Source: an uncultured Draconibacterium sp.
GTDB lineage: Bacteria > Bacteroidota > Bacteroidia > Bacteroidales > Prolixibacteraceae
Assembly (NCBI GenBank): GCA_947492175.1
Contig: CANLMQ010000007.1
Location: 1 to 64,000 of the forward strand
DNA: 64,000 nucleotides
Direction of reading: 5' to 3'
In this document: positions 54,330 to 63,938 of the stretch, one piece after another
Layout: every line of letters begins with the position of its first letter
Position numbering within the stretch: position 1 is the stretch's first letter
Translations under genes and position numbers: made by a program
The notes under the pieces: generated by a model
Databases searched by the model: none
Told to the model about the DNA's origin: nothing
Seen by the model: only the letters and a program-made list of their open reading frames with translations

Positions 54330-55274
54330 CTAAAATCTTTTCTGCCTCCCCTTCTTTTTCCTCTTTACCATTGGTTCGACGGATTTTTTTGTTTTCGAAC
54401 TCTTTTCAATTAATCTGTTCACATTACGAGCAACTACTCCAACTTTTCGCAAATCGATCTCCGGTGAATCCGGTGTTTGTTTTTGTCGCGTTTGTTGCCG
54501 TTCAATCTTTTCCTTTTCTGTCACTGCCAACTTGTTTTCTTTTGAATAAAACCTCGGTTTATTTTTAAACTGCGACAAGCGAATGGGATAGCGCGCCGGT
54601 TTGCCATCATCATCCAGAACCACAACAATATGGCCCCTGCCAGATTTCTGGACTTCAACTTTAAAGGTTATTAATGCCTGATCATACAAATCTTTGGTAG
54701 TGAGTTCATCCCTTTCATTCAGGTGTTTAAACAGGTTCTCCAGGTTCTCTTTAATGTTTCTGCTGCGTGCCGAGAAACGAAAGTTAATCTCTTGTGGTTT
54801 TTCTTTCAGCGGCAGATTATATTTCTCCTCCAGTTGATGTAAAAAACGTTGCATTTTCAGCCGCTCAAAATTGTCCTTTATCTTTTGATGTGTTACACAA
54901 TCAATTCGCGTTGATACTAAATGAAAGTGAACACGTTCCAGATCTTCGTGACGGTACACAAAATAAGGCTGATGTCCATAGCCCATATGCTCCATCATAT
55001 TTTCAATTTCCTGTTTGATGGTGGCATCGTCCAGAATTTTATAATCTTCGGTTGATGGATTAAACGAAACATGAAAACACTTATTCCACGCACGGGGATT
55101 TTCGTTTTCAATATCCAGCAAGATCTTCAGGCGGTGATGTTCATCGTAATTAAAGGGATTAGCCGACTTGGTATTTTTAAAATGAAAAAACGTGGCCACT
55201 CCCTCGTTTACCTTCTTTTCGTTATACATCATTACATTTTCAGTATAAGCACTCTTATGCATCACAATTACCAT
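54330..55274 (-). CDS. Relaxase / mobilization nuclease
   Basis: 314 residues. The N-terminal relaxase domain has the tyrosine-rich start (SAYTENVMMYNEKKV), KCFHVSFNPS and the histidine motif YRHEDLERVHFHLVSTRID, which binds the metal for nicking. The C-terminal 100 residues are basic and probably bind DNA. It cuts oriT and leads the single strand into the recipient cell. It lies next to the RHH accessory gene (22 bases) and downstream of candidate oriT hairpins. Confidence 0.9.
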   Translation of the reverse strand: MVIVMHKSAYTENVMMYNEKKVNEGVATFFHFKNTKSANPFNYDEHHRLKILLDIENENPRAWNKCFHVSFNPSTEDYKILDDATIKQEIENMMEHMGYGHQPYFVYRHEDLERVHFHLVSTRIDCVTHQKIKDNFERLKMQRFLHQLEEKYNLPLKEKPQEINFRFSARSRNIKENLENLFKHLNERDELTTKDLYDQALITFKVEVQKSGRGHIVVVLDDDGKPARYPIRLSQFKNKPRFYSKENKLAVTEKEKIERQQTRQKQTPDSPEIDLRKVGVVARNVNRLIEKSSKTKKSVEPMVKRKKKGRQKRF

Positions 55275-55296
55275 TAGCCAAAATTTGATTAGGATT

Positions 55297-55674
55297 TTAT
55301 TGGATTAGATCCATGTATTTCTGGAGGGTAGAAAAGCACTTCTTTAGCTCCTGTTGTACCCTGTCTAGTGTATGCCTGTCGGCAGATGTGAGCTCATCGT
55401 TCTTTTTAGTATTAATCTGTTTTGCCACCTGGTTTAAATTCACACCTATTTTGTTCAGGTTAAAATCCAGGCTTTTGATCAGGGTGGTAAATTCGGGGGA
55501 GACTTCTATCTTTTTAATCTCACGATGACGCATAACCTTTGCCCGAAAAAAGTTGCTTAGGTTATGATAGCCTTCTTTATTGCACCGGTCGCGAAGTAAT
55601 TTCTTTTCTAAGGGAGTAAAACGAACACGGACAGCTTCTGTTTTTTTAACTCTCGGATTTTTGTTTCGAGACAT
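55297..55674 (-). CDS. Mobilization accessory protein (ribbon-helix-helix, MobC type)
   Basis: 125 residues with a basic RHH start (KTEAVRVRFTPLEKKLLRDR, then CNKEGYHNLSNFFRAKVMRH) and the MobC-like middle FTTLIKSLDFNLNKIGVNLN followed by QVAKQIN. Such proteins bind next to nic and help the relaxase. It is placed directly upstream of the relaxase gene in the same direction. Confidence 0.88.
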   Translation of the reverse strand: MSRNKNPRVKKTEAVRVRFTPLEKKLLRDRCNKEGYHNLSNFFRAKVMRHREIKKIEVSPEFTTLIKSLDFNLNKIGVNLNQVAKQINTKKNDELTSADRHTLDRVQQELKKCFSTLQKYMDLIQ

Positions 55675-55699
55675 GGCTTGTAAATTTTAACTGTAAAGA

Positions 55700-55790
55700 C
55701 CTTAATTCGCAGAATTAATCCAGCTTTTAATCGCCAGATTAAAAGTCCATGCCGGACAGGCACAAGCGATTTTGTGAAACAAATTCACAT
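55700..55790. promoter_or_regulatory. Hairpin cluster, candidate oriT
   Basis: Three adjacent inverted repeats lie just upstream of the mobilization genes: TTAATTC-GCA-GAATTAA (55702-55718), CTTTTAATC-GCCA-GATTAAAAG (55724-55745) and TGCC-GGACA-GGCA (about 55749-55762). Origins of transfer sit in such places beside relaxase genes. No nic consensus was recognised. Confidence 0.5.
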
Positions 55791-55899
55791 CTTGCCAACC
55801 CCTCCCCCACCAGCTATAGCAAGGGCTCCGGGCTTGAGAGAAGAAAGAGAAACAGGCTTGGCTATTTCCCTTTCAAAATTCAAATCAACCGGATTGAGG

Positions 55900-56580
55900 C
55901 TAACCAACTTTTTGTTTAGCCCCTTTTGTTTTTGTCTGTTTTTCGCTTTGTTCTTCAGTGAGCTTTTTCTCCTGTTTAAAACCGGAGAAATTGATACTTC
56001 GGTTAGCAGCATCTACCTGAAGAGTAGCTCCAAATTTTTGTCCGTTCCGGCCGGTCATTTTATCCAGAAATACTTTTTTACCGGCGGCCAGTTTTTGCTT
56101 TTGCTCTTCAAACAGAGTGGCTCCCTTTATTTTTTCAGGTACTTTAATATTGCTCGTACGAAGCGGAATCAGTTCATTTGTTTTCGGATCAATGGCCATA
56201 TAGTACTGGTCTTTTTTACCATCAATTCCTTTCAGCTCAATGGTTTTTCCCAGGTTCTTATCTTTCAGCAAGGCATTTCGTTCGTCCTCCGTAAACTTGT
56301 GTCCCATAAATTTTTCAGGGATATTCAGGCGCTGAATAGGATGAACTTTTACATTAACTGCACCGTCTTCCCCTTTCTGAAGTCGGAGTTTAGCCGGAAT
56401 CCGAAATTCCTGGTCATTGATCTTAGCATTTACCGTATACAGTTTATCTGAACGGTAGCCATTAAGAAAAGCATTCAGTTCCTGCTGGTCCATACGGTTT
56501 ACAAATTCTTTGTCTACACCCACTTTTTCCAATTTGTCAAAAGGGATCTCTTCTTTTTTAATTCTTGTACTTTGTTCCAT
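55900..56580 (-). CDS. DUF3945/DUF4099-type element protein
   Basis: 226 residues. It begins IKKEEIPFDKLEKVGVDKEF (DUF4099-like) and has repeats of the DUF3945 type, such as IPEKFMGHKFTEDERNALLK with DKNLGKTIEL and VPEKIKGATLFEEQKQKLAA with GKKVFL. The C-terminus is a basic tail. It is common in Bacteroidota conjugative elements near the mobilization genes, sometimes fused to a topoisomerase. Function is unknown. Confidence 0.82.
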   Translation of the reverse strand: MEQSTRIKKEEIPFDKLEKVGVDKEFVNRMDQQELNAFLNGYRSDKLYTVNAKINDQEFRIPAKLRLQKGEDGAVNVKVHPIQRLNIPEKFMGHKFTEDERNALLKDKNLGKTIELKGIDGKKDQYYMAIDPKTNELIPLRTSNIKVPEKIKGATLFEEQKQKLAAGKKVFLDKMTGRNGQKFGATLQVDAANRSINFSGFKQEKKLTEEQSEKQTKTKGAKQKVG

Positions 56581-56616
56581 ACTTTTTAATTTTTATAAGT
56601 GAATAAATGGTGATGA

Positions 56617-58548
56617 CTATTTTGGGTCCTTATTGACCTCCAGGAGGATTTTTGTGATATCGTTACATATCCGGGTGCGATTGTTTTCCAATAGTTCTTG
56701 TAGATTATCGATGTGGTACACATCGGGAATATCCTTATAATTCTTTTCCTCCTTTTCAATCCGGTCTGTATCCACATCAATCAGACAGTTAAAATTGCGC
56801 TGACCAACCTGCTGACCAAAATTATCGGCCACCTGCCCCACCATATACCCTTGTGGCAGCGTAGCTATCTTTCCTTCGGGTACCAGGAAATCCATTTGAG
56901 TTGAAAAAGTCGACGATTGGGTATTTCGGTTAATGTTAATGGACTGTCGCTCCTGCAGTATCTTACCCATGCGGCTCTGAATAAACCGGGCTGTTTCTCC
57001 CACCGATTGTCCGGTAAAAGCATTTCCGATGTTGGTGAGGATAGCATTGGCCTGCTCTTTTCCATAATCCCTGATCAGCTGATCGATAGTTTGTATGCCC
57101 AGCAGCGTTGAAATTTTATTGCTTCGGGCTGTTGCAATTAAAGTGTCCAGCCCCCGAAAATAAATGGTTGGCAGCTCATCAAAAATCAATGAGGTTTTCT
57201 GCTGGTCTTTGCGGTTGATCACTTTCAACATCCGGGTAATGAACAGCGATAACACTGCCCCGTACATTTCTATGCGTAATGGATTATTGGCCAGACAGAC
57301 CACTTTCGGATGTTTGGGATTATTAATATCCAGTGAAAAGTCATTTCCAGAACAGATCCAATAGATCTCTTTACTTATGATTTTGGAGATGGCAATCTTC
57401 AGACTTCCCAGCTGTCCTTCCAGTTGTTCGTTGGCTCCGCGCTTGTGTGCATTAATAAAAGGATTGATAATATTCACCACATCCTTTTCCTGTGAAAGCA
57501 CTTCAAACAGATCATCGTATTCCAGTTGCAGTAATTCTATCGCATGAGGCAAGGTACAATACTCCCCGTCTTTATACTTTTTCAGAAACCAGATCACTGC
57601 AGCAAAAAAAGTAACTGCCGATTCGGAAAAGAATTCTCCTTGTTTGCGGATCCACTCCCGGTTCAGGTTATAAAGCACGGTTCGGGAAGATTCAAAAGCA
57701 TCAATAGGGCTTTCCATCAGTTCCGGTGCCAGCGGATTACAGCGGTACGATCTTCTGATATCATCAAAATTGATGACGTAAAAACGCGATTGTTGTGGTA
57801 GCTTGTTTTGCTTTCTGGCTTTCAGAAAATGATTGTAAGCTACTCCTGACAAATCAGGAAACTTGAAATCATATACACACATACAGAATCCTTTTTCCAG
57901 GTGCTGTTTGATAAAAGGAAGAACTACGGAATAAGATTTTCCCGATCCCGGAGTACCAATTACTATGGTTCCCCGGAAAGGATTGATCACATTTATCCAG
58001 CCTTCGTGCTGTTTGTTCCGGTATTGATAAATGGTTTCCAGGTTGATGGAATACTCATTTCCCTCATAGGCCTGTTCCTGCGGAAAACTTTCATTTTCCA
58101 GGTTAAAGCGGTCCTTCATCAGGTTCACGTTAATCAGCTTGGAGATATTGTCAAATCCGATATTCAGCAGAACGAATCCAAAGAAAGACAACAGCAGATA
58201 GGCTAAGGGAACAATGACAATAATCAGCAGACTCCCCCAATACATCAGCAGGCCGGCGAGTACTTGCAATACAATAGCAGAAACTTTCAGGTCCCGGTCC
58301 TTTTTGGCTTTCGTACCAATACAAGTAATGGCCAGAAAAGCGATACAAACGGTCTTTGCCCAAAGCGTGTTGCCAAGAAACTCTATTTGAAGTATCTTTT
58401 CCAACACCATGGCAAATTCAGGGATATAAAGCCCCTGTTCCCTGAACCAGACCAACTGACTGATGTACAAGGTCAGGAAGAGGTTCAGGTAAGAAAAGAA
58501 TCGGAATCCTTCGTGCAGTCGTTGTAATTCCCGGGATTCGTTTAACAT
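56617..58548 (-). CDS. Type IV coupling protein (TraG/VirD4 family)
   Basis: 643 residues. Membrane helices in the first 150 residues, then the ATPase core: Walker A in VIGTPGSGKSYSVVLPF (near 195) and Walker B SLIFDELPTIYFRGLDTLIA. The motif IQTIDQLIRDYGKEQANAIL is typical of T4CPs. It links the relaxase-DNA complex to the transfer channel at the inner membrane. It is adjacent to the DUF3945 gene and the tra module. Confidence 0.93.
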   Translation of the reverse strand: MLNESRELQRLHEGFRFFSYLNLFLTLYISQLVWFREQGLYIPEFAMVLEKILQIEFLGNTLWAKTVCIAFLAITCIGTKAKKDRDLKVSAIVLQVLAGLLMYWGSLLIIVIVPLAYLLLSFFGFVLLNIGFDNISKLINVNLMKDRFNLENESFPQEQAYEGNEYSINLETIYQYRNKQHEGWINVINPFRGTIVIGTPGSGKSYSVVLPFIKQHLEKGFCMCVYDFKFPDLSGVAYNHFLKARKQNKLPQQSRFYVINFDDIRRSYRCNPLAPELMESPIDAFESSRTVLYNLNREWIRKQGEFFSESAVTFFAAVIWFLKKYKDGEYCTLPHAIELLQLEYDDLFEVLSQEKDVVNIINPFINAHKRGANEQLEGQLGSLKIAISKIISKEIYWICSGNDFSLDINNPKHPKVVCLANNPLRIEMYGAVLSLFITRMLKVINRKDQQKTSLIFDELPTIYFRGLDTLIATARSNKISTLLGIQTIDQLIRDYGKEQANAILTNIGNAFTGQSVGETARFIQSRMGKILQERQSININRNTQSSTFSTQMDFLVPEGKIATLPQGYMVGQVADNFGQQVGQRNFNCLIDVDTDRIEKEEKNYKDIPDVYHIDNLQELLENNRTRICNDITKILLEVNKDPK

Positions 58549-58590
58549 TTTTGGAAGATTAGAATATTATAGTGTTAGAATAGTTGAATA

Positions 58591-59391
58591 TCAGAATGAC
58601 TGGGATCTCAGGATGGCTTTGTTCTTCACCTCCAGCGTTAGTTTGCGTCCGGTGTTACCCAAAGCCTTTTCCAACAGTTCTATTTTCAGGATACGTTTGT
58701 CAGGCACAATAAACTTGGGCAATACAACCACCTCACGCAGGGTGGTTTTAGAAGGAATACGCTCCCACTTGTAATGCCGGTAAAGTTCTTCCACCTGATA
58801 TTCCTGAATGTTGGTAGCTTTTACCCGCTTTTTGTCATCGATCCACCAGTGAATGGCCTCCAGATCCAAAACAATATTTGTGGAGTTGGTGATTTCGAGT
58901 TCAAAGAACAAAAGGTCTTGTTTCAGGTAAAGATTTCGTAAACGAAAAATAATACCATCTTTTTTGGTTCTTGTCTGAATCATCTTTTGATTGCAATTAT
59001 TCAGTATCTGACTGCAATATTCTTTAAAAAGGTATTCCGTAACCGGGCCAATGTTAAGATCCCCGGCTTTCTCCCCATGAAATTCTTCCAGCTTATAAGA
59101 GATCTTGTTGCCATCCGAATATTTTACAAACAGGGAATAGGAACGGTTGGCACTAACTATTGTTAGGGACGATTCTCCTTCAAAATCCTTCACAGCTTTT
59201 ACCCAGACCATATTGGGCTGTTCAGGAACCACTTCCGCAATCAACTTGTCCGGATCTCCGACCTGCAGATAGGTAATTTTTTCTTCGGCGATCAGGTGAG
59301 TGATTTTGTTTTGGCAGATCTCTATTTGGTTTTGGGCATTTACTACCAGTGAAAAAAGAAAGAATGCGATAATAAATATTGTTTGTTTCAT
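58591..59391 (-). CDS. traN: Conjugative transposon protein TraN
   Basis: 266 residues with a signal peptide (IIAFFLFSLVVNAQ). The family pattern is KITHLIAEEKITYLQVGDPD and NMVWVKAVKDFEGESSLTIV, then EITNSTNIVLDLEAIHWWID and VVLPKFIVPDKRILKIELLE. TraN proteins are VirB9-like periplasmic parts of the transfer channel. The gene starts 5 bases downstream of the traM stop codon. Confidence 0.88.
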   Translation of the reverse strand: MKQTIFIIAFFLFSLVVNAQNQIEICQNKITHLIAEEKITYLQVGDPDKLIAEVVPEQPNMVWVKAVKDFEGESSLTIVSANRSYSLFVKYSDGNKISYKLEEFHGEKAGDLNIGPVTEYLFKEYCSQILNNCNQKMIQTRTKKDGIIFRLRNLYLKQDLLFFELEITNSTNIVLDLEAIHWWIDDKKRVKATNIQEYQVEELYRHYKWERIPSKTTLREVVVLPKFIVPDKRILKIELLEKALGNTGRKLTLEVKNKAILRSQSF

Positions 59392-59396
59392 GACGA

Positions 59397-60545
59397 TTAT
59401 TTTTGATTGATGATATAAATCCGAGTGTTCTTTTTGACCGTTACTTTTTTGAGGCGTACCCGTTTGAGCATGGTCTGCGCAGCTCTGTCGGCCGCCCGGA
59501 TACCGGTATAGGTAAGTGGATTGTTGGTGACACCCATCAGTGAAGAGGTATTGGTGGAAGAGCCCACCTCCTGGTAAACTTTTCGTGCAGCATTGCCCGG
59601 CACATACAGCCCTTCCAGACCATCCAGATCACATATCGTGAGTTTTACCGGAATAAAAGAATTTTCAACAGGTAGTTGTGTGATCTCAATCAAGAGCCGT
59701 TCATTTTTGATCGTACAAACGCCATAGATAAAGCTGTTTTGTGGTATTTGCTGCCCGTTGATCCGGGTGTCTTCCAGCAAGCGTAGTTTTATCCGGTTAC
59801 CGTTCAGGACAGTTGTTGTTTCATAGATCTCAGCTTTAATCAGCGGATCATTTGTCAGCTCTTCCCTGTTAAATCCTGATGATCGTTTTTTCTCCAGGGT
59901 AAAGGACCAGTTTTGGATGGCCTCGATCTGTTGCAATCGACTTTGCGCCTGTTGCAGATAATAATTCAACGAATCGTTTTTCCGAGTAAGCAAGACGTTC
60001 TTATCGATGATCTCATCCAGTTCTTCGATACCCGTAGAAGGTGATGCAGGTGTTGATACATCCTTTTTCTTCTGAACAACTGTTTCCACCTGATTCTTTT
60101 GCGCTTTCCTGGAAGTCGCTGGGACTTTCTTCTTAATCACCTGCTCCCCATTCAATTCCTGCTGCAATTGCTTTTCCTTATTTTTGATATGAGCTAGCAG
60201 CGCTTTGGGATCGTTGTCCTGTTCCAGTAAAGTTTTATCCCCGGTGATAGTGTCTCCCAAAATTCCCACTTCATACTGCAGGGTATCCAGTAAGTCGGAC
60301 TCCTGCATACCGTATGCCTTTTGCTCATCCTGTTGATAGGCTTCCATTTTGTCATAGATCTCAATGGATTTATCAGCTTCCGGGAGATCATAGTTAGCAC
60401 CTATACCAGGTGTATCTGGTTGCGTTTCTGCTCCTGCATCTGCCTCCGTTCCGCCGCCCAGTACCCAGAAGATCAGAATCACAAAAGGAATAAGAACCAG
60501 CGGAAGAAAAAACAAGGCCTTATTTTTTATTAGTAGTTCCTTCAT
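59397..60545 (-). CDS. traM: Conjugative transposon protein TraM
   Basis: 382 residues. One N-terminal membrane helix (FFLPLVLIPFVILIFWVLGG), a long helical and linker region with a lysine/proline-rich part, and a C-terminal domain with RLLEDTRINGQQIPQNSFIY, as in VirB10-like TraM proteins. It spans the periplasm as part of the channel. The start overlaps the end of the preceding gene by 26 bases. Confidence 0.87.
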   Translation of the reverse strand: MKELLIKNKALFFLPLVLIPFVILIFWVLGGGTEADAGAETQPDTPGIGANYDLPEADKSIEIYDKMEAYQQDEQKAYGMQESDLLDTLQYEVGILGDTITGDKTLLEQDNDPKALLAHIKNKEKQLQQELNGEQVIKKKVPATSRKAQKNQVETVVQKKKDVSTPASPSTGIEELDEIIDKNVLLTRKNDSLNYYLQQAQSRLQQIEAIQNWSFTLEKKRSSGFNREELTNDPLIKAEIYETTTVLNGNRIKLRLLEDTRINGQQIPQNSFIYGVCTIKNERLLIEITQLPVENSFIPVKLTICDLDGLEGLYVPGNAARKVYQEVGSSTNTSSLMGVTNNPLTYTGIRAADRAAQTMLKRVRLKKVTVKKNTRIYIINQK

Positions 60546-60852
60546 TGATGTATGTTTTTAATTGGTTTTCAAAAGAATCCACAGGCAATTCAAAAGCAGA
60601 GCTACCGTTGTTTGTTGGTGCATTGATTATTGGTCCGGCCAATGGTGCTTCCATTTGCTGTGGTTTTACCTTCCCGGTCGGGAACCAGATAAAAGAGATG
60701 GCAAACAGGGCAAACAAAAAAGCGGTGATCAAAATCCATTTGCTTTTTCGTCTCAAAGGATCCAGTGTCTTGTCTTTATCGTCCAGCTCGTTCACCCAGC
60801 GGGTAAAACGGCTGACATCTTTCGGATTTTGAATGTTGTTTTTATTATTCAT
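60520..60852 (-). CDS. Small conjugal transfer membrane protein, TraL position
   Basis: 110 residues with one membrane helix (WILITAFLFALFAISFIWF) after a charged start (RFTRWVNELDDKDKTLDPLR). It sits between traK and traM, where CTnDOT-type elements have traL. Similarity is mainly by position, size and topology. Confidence 0.7.
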   Translation of the reverse strand: MNNKNNIQNPKDVSRFTRWVNELDDKDKTLDPLRRKSKWILITAFLFALFAISFIWFPTGKVKPQQMEAPLAGPIINAPTNNGSSAFELPVDSFENQLKTYINEGTTNKK

Positions 60853-60863
60853 TGTTGAAGTTT

Positions 60864-61490
60864 TTAGAATGATTTTCTGCGTATACTTTCCAGGTCTTTG
60901 TTCTCATCGATGCGCCAGCTTTCCATCAGAAAACCATGCGGATTATTATCCGTCCGGGAGATGTTTCTCAGGTAGCCTGAAGTTTTAAGGCTACGAATCG
61001 TAATGTTGGATTTACGAACGATTTTTTGCCTGCCGGTAAACGTAAAACGATAGGGATAGCCTGAAAAATCCAGCTTTATGGAATCGGTCTGCAGGGTCAT
61101 ACTGATGTCTGAAGCGATCACCTGGTTATACAGGTTGTTCTCTTTAAAAGCCTGGTATTGTTCCATCGCACTTCGATCAGCCAGATACAAGGCTTCCCTG
61201 ACATTGTTTTCGATGTAGGTTTTATCGGGCTCCAGGGTAAAAAACAGTTCGTGGAAGCGTTTTACATGATCTCTGGCTTCCGCATCCCTGTTTTCACTGA
61301 TATCTTCCCGAAGAGCTACCAATAGCGATTTTCCGTTATCCAGAACATAGATCTTTTCCTTGGAAAGCTCCACCAGTTGTACTGACTCGTAATAAATGTA
61401 ACTGCTAACTCCCATCAGCGAAAGGCTAATCAGCACCAACACATACACGATAAAGCGGAACTTACGTTGTATATCAAATTGTTTTTGCAT
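60864..61490 (-). CDS. traK: Conjugative transposon protein TraK
   Basis: 208 residues, VirB8-like. A short cytoplasmic start and one helix (FIVYVLVLISLSLMGVSSYI) are followed by EARDHVKRFHELFFTLEPDK and a periplasmic NTF2-like domain. It is a core component of the transfer channel. It lies downstream of traJ by 81 bases. Confidence 0.9.
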   Translation of the reverse strand: MQKQFDIQRKFRFIVYVLVLISLSLMGVSSYIYYESVQLVELSKEKIYVLDNGKSLLVALREDISENRDAEARDHVKRFHELFFTLEPDKTYIENNVREALYLADRSAMEQYQAFKENNLYNQVIASDISMTLQTDSIKLDFSGYPYRFTFTGRQKIVRKSNITIRSLKTSGYLRNISRTDNNPHGFLMESWRIDENKDLESIRRKSF

Positions 61491-61571
61491 TTCTTTTTAG
61501 TATTGAGATTTTGAGTATGCTGTGTATTAGTTTCAAGGTTGTTGACCAACTACTTAGAAGTCAGCTGCCTG

Positions 61572-62522
61572 TTACTTCATGGTTCCTTTGGTGATGGCCA
61601 TCACTGCAGCGGTGCGTACCAGTCTTCCTCCTCCGGAGTTGGTTCCTGAAGCACTAATAATCCATGATGAGATTTTAGGTACCATTGCCATTCCTATGAT
61701 TCCACAAACGGGAACAATCAGGTTGGAGACAAAAAACAGCTTGGGCTCATAGATCAGCATGGCATTGATCTGGGCAATTTCCATTTCCAGCACATAGATC
61801 AGGATCTCCTGCACGATCGACAAGATCAGCAGGGCGATGGGCAAATACAAATTGACATTGATAAACCGGGCAATCCATTGCAGGTAGTTATCCTGAAAAC
61901 CATCAAAGATGGACAGGGCAAATACCAGCGGTCCGAAGATCACCAGCAACACACAGAATACCGTTCGCAGAAAAGCAATCAGGTAGACCAGCACTTCAAA
62001 AAAAGATTCCAGCAATTGACGGGTGGCATCCATCATATAAAAGTTGATCTGGTTTTGAATGGCCCTTCCGCTAAAAATATTGTAAGTGGTCAGGATCAGG
62101 TTCACCCCTTTGTCCCAGAGATCGGCTTCCTTTTCTTCGTTTTCATAAAACAAGGGCAGATCTGTGGAAAGAATGGCTTGTTGTTTGTCCTCCAGCCGCT
62201 CTTTTACGATGTGCTTTTTATCGGCATAAACCGCTTCCGACAATTGGGTCAATCCTTTTGTTGGTGCCAGCAACAGATTTACAAAAGGTCCCCAAAAGGT
62301 GATTACCAATACCAGTGCAAAAGGTCGTAGCAATGGCAAAATAGAAACCGGATTATCTGCGATCAGCTGCTCATAGATCCGTTTGGAGATATAGAAAAAG
62401 GCAGCGATTCCTCCAATGGCTCTGGCCATATCCACCAGTACTCGGGCATGGTTAACGCCGGAGTCCACCAGTGTATCGGTAAAAGCAAAAAAATCATTGG
62501 TTGTCAGTACTTGTAATAGCAT
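61572..62522 (-). CDS. traJ: Conjugative transposon protein TraJ
   Basis: 316 residues with five to seven membrane helices, VirB6-like. Typical parts are VLVDMARAIGGIAAFFYISK at the start, PFALVLVITFWGPFVNLLLA, and a hydrophobic end VCGIIGMAMVPKISSWIISA. It forms the inner-membrane part of the channel. Confidence 0.9.
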   Translation of the reverse strand: MLLQVLTTNDFFAFTDTLVDSGVNHARVLVDMARAIGGIAAFFYISKRIYEQLIADNPVSILPLLRPFALVLVITFWGPFVNLLLAPTKGLTQLSEAVYADKKHIVKERLEDKQQAILSTDLPLFYENEEKEADLWDKGVNLILTTYNIFSGRAIQNQINFYMMDATRQLLESFFEVLVYLIAFLRTVFCVLLVIFGPLVFALSIFDGFQDNYLQWIARFINVNLYLPIALLILSIVQEILIYVLEMEIAQINAMLIYEPKLFFVSNLIVPVCGIIGMAMVPKISSWIISASGTNSGGGRLVRTAAVMAITKGTMK

Positions 62523-62547
62523 ACTTTATCTGTTAATCGGTTAAATC

Positions 62548-63258
62548 TTATTTGCTTAAAAAGGAATAGCTCAGCGGCTGACTCTTGTTGCAGTTAAAAA
62601 AGAGCAGCTTGTCGTGGGTATAATCCAGCTCCCCCAGTAGTTTCCATAGCTCCTTACTGATCACTGAAAAGGCATCCAGTTTGCGGCCGTGATCGGTATG
62701 AAACAGGTTGACCATTAAAAACTGCATCAACAGTTGATCGGCTTCTTTTTCATAAATCGAATGAATCTTTTGCGAGTTACCCAGCCCTCCCAGTTTATTT
62801 ACCTTTTGGTAAAGTTTGATAAACTGAGCTGCCAGATTGTAGATGTCATTCAGCTCATCCGAGCGAGCACTAAAAAGTTTATCACTGATCTGCTGGGTAA
62901 AGTCAGTATTAACCTTAATTCCTTCTGTTTCTTCCTGCCTGCCTTTCATCTGGCTACGCTCGATGGCTTTGACAGCGATGCGTAAAAGACCGGTTTTTAG
63001 CTGGCCGGCAATCTCTCCTCCATCGGTAACAGGCAGAGCTCCCACTTCCACATAGTAATGCGTCGGCCAGGTACGCACAAAAACATGGGGAGTGGGAATC
63101 AACCAGCCAGTAAAGGCAATAAAACTCAGCGGATAAGTTCCTTCCATTTCCGGATAGTAACCATGCCAGGGTTTGATTTCAATAAGCTGTGCTTTTGACT
63201 GTTCTGCTGCAGCAAAAAGCAGCAGAACCATTATAAGGATTTGAAATAAACGTTTCAT
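62548..63258 (-). CDS. Hypothetical secreted protein of the tra module
   Basis: 236 residues with a signal peptide (ILIMVLLLFAAAEQSKAQ). Mostly helical after residue 90 (LLRIAVKAIERSQMKGRQEE and QQISDKLFSARSDELNDIYN). It is tightly placed between the VirB5-like gene (14 bases) and traJ (25 bases), so it is co-transcribed and probably serves transfer. No family is recognised. Confidence 0.68.
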   Translation of the reverse strand: MKRLFQILIMVLLLFAAAEQSKAQLIEIKPWHGYYPEMEGTYPLSFIAFTGWLIPTPHVFVRTWPTHYYVEVGALPVTDGGEIAGQLKTGLLRIAVKAIERSQMKGRQEETEGIKVNTDFTQQISDKLFSARSDELNDIYNLAAQFIKLYQKVNKLGGLGNSQKIHSIYEKEADQLLMQFLMVNLFHTDHGRKLDAFSVISKELWKLLGELDYTHDKLLFFNCNKSQPLSYSFLSK

Positions 63259-63272
63259 AGTAGTTCTTTGAG

Positions 63273-63917
63273 TTAGTTATACAGGCTGTAATACATGGCA
63301 AATCCTTCCAGTGTACCGCTGTCATGGCTTTTCAGATAGGAAGCATACAAGAGTTTATTGTGCAGGTAGCAGATGGTGCCGTAATGTTGTTTGACACTCA
63401 GGTAGATTCCGTTGATGGCATCGTAACGTTGTTTATCATCCATCATAAACAGATTGTCTTTTACTATGATATTTAGAATGGACGTAACCAGTGCTTTGCT
63501 GTCATCGAGAATCAGGTCAAAACTTTGTACAATGGCAGCTGCCTGCCGGGTGGTAAAATTTCCGTCCTGTACCAGTAGCGGAACTTTGTCGGTATAGACC
63601 GCGATGATCTGCTGCAGGATGTCTTTGGTTTCCTGTATACGTTTGTAGTCTTTAATCAACAGGGAAACTTTCTCCAGGCTTTCCAGCATCTTTTGATCGA
63701 TCCCCAGGATCTCTCCGGTCAATCCTTTGATATCGCCGTTCAGGGCTTTTATCAGGATATTGTACAGGTTGATTTTGGAAAGGATTCCTTCTTCCTGCGT
63801 CCACAGGGCTTCTCTCTGGATTCCAGCTCCCACATCGGTTACCGGTGTCTGAGCCTGAACTGTACTTGCGGCTGCTGCAAGAATGACAATAAAAATGAAT
63901 ATGATTAAATTTTTCAT
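63273..63917 (-). CDS. VirB5-like conjugal transfer protein (TraI/DUF4141 position)
   Basis: 214 residues with a signal peptide (LIIFIFIVILAAAASTVQAQ). A mostly helical periplasmic protein (LLIKDYKRIQETKDILQQII, then QAAAIVQSFDLILDDSKALV). In CTnDOT-type elements a DUF4141 protein of similar size lies just ahead of traJ. Assignment is by position, size and helical pattern. Confidence 0.6.
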   Translation of the reverse strand: MKNLIIFIFIVILAAAASTVQAQTPVTDVGAGIQREALWTQEEGILSKINLYNILIKALNGDIKGLTGEILGIDQKMLESLEKVSLLIKDYKRIQETKDILQQIIAVYTDKVPLLVQDGNFTTRQAAAIVQSFDLILDDSKALVTSILNIIVKDNLFMMDDKQRYDAINGIYLSVKQHYGTICYLHNKLLYASYLKSHDSGTLEGFAMYYSLYN

Positions 63918-63938
63918 GCTCTTTCTGTTTTTATGGTT

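Noticed and set aside
55774..56451. 225-residue plus-strand frame
   Set aside because: It mirrors the well-supported DUF3945-type gene on the other strand; its phenylalanine-rich product is typical of a shadow frame.
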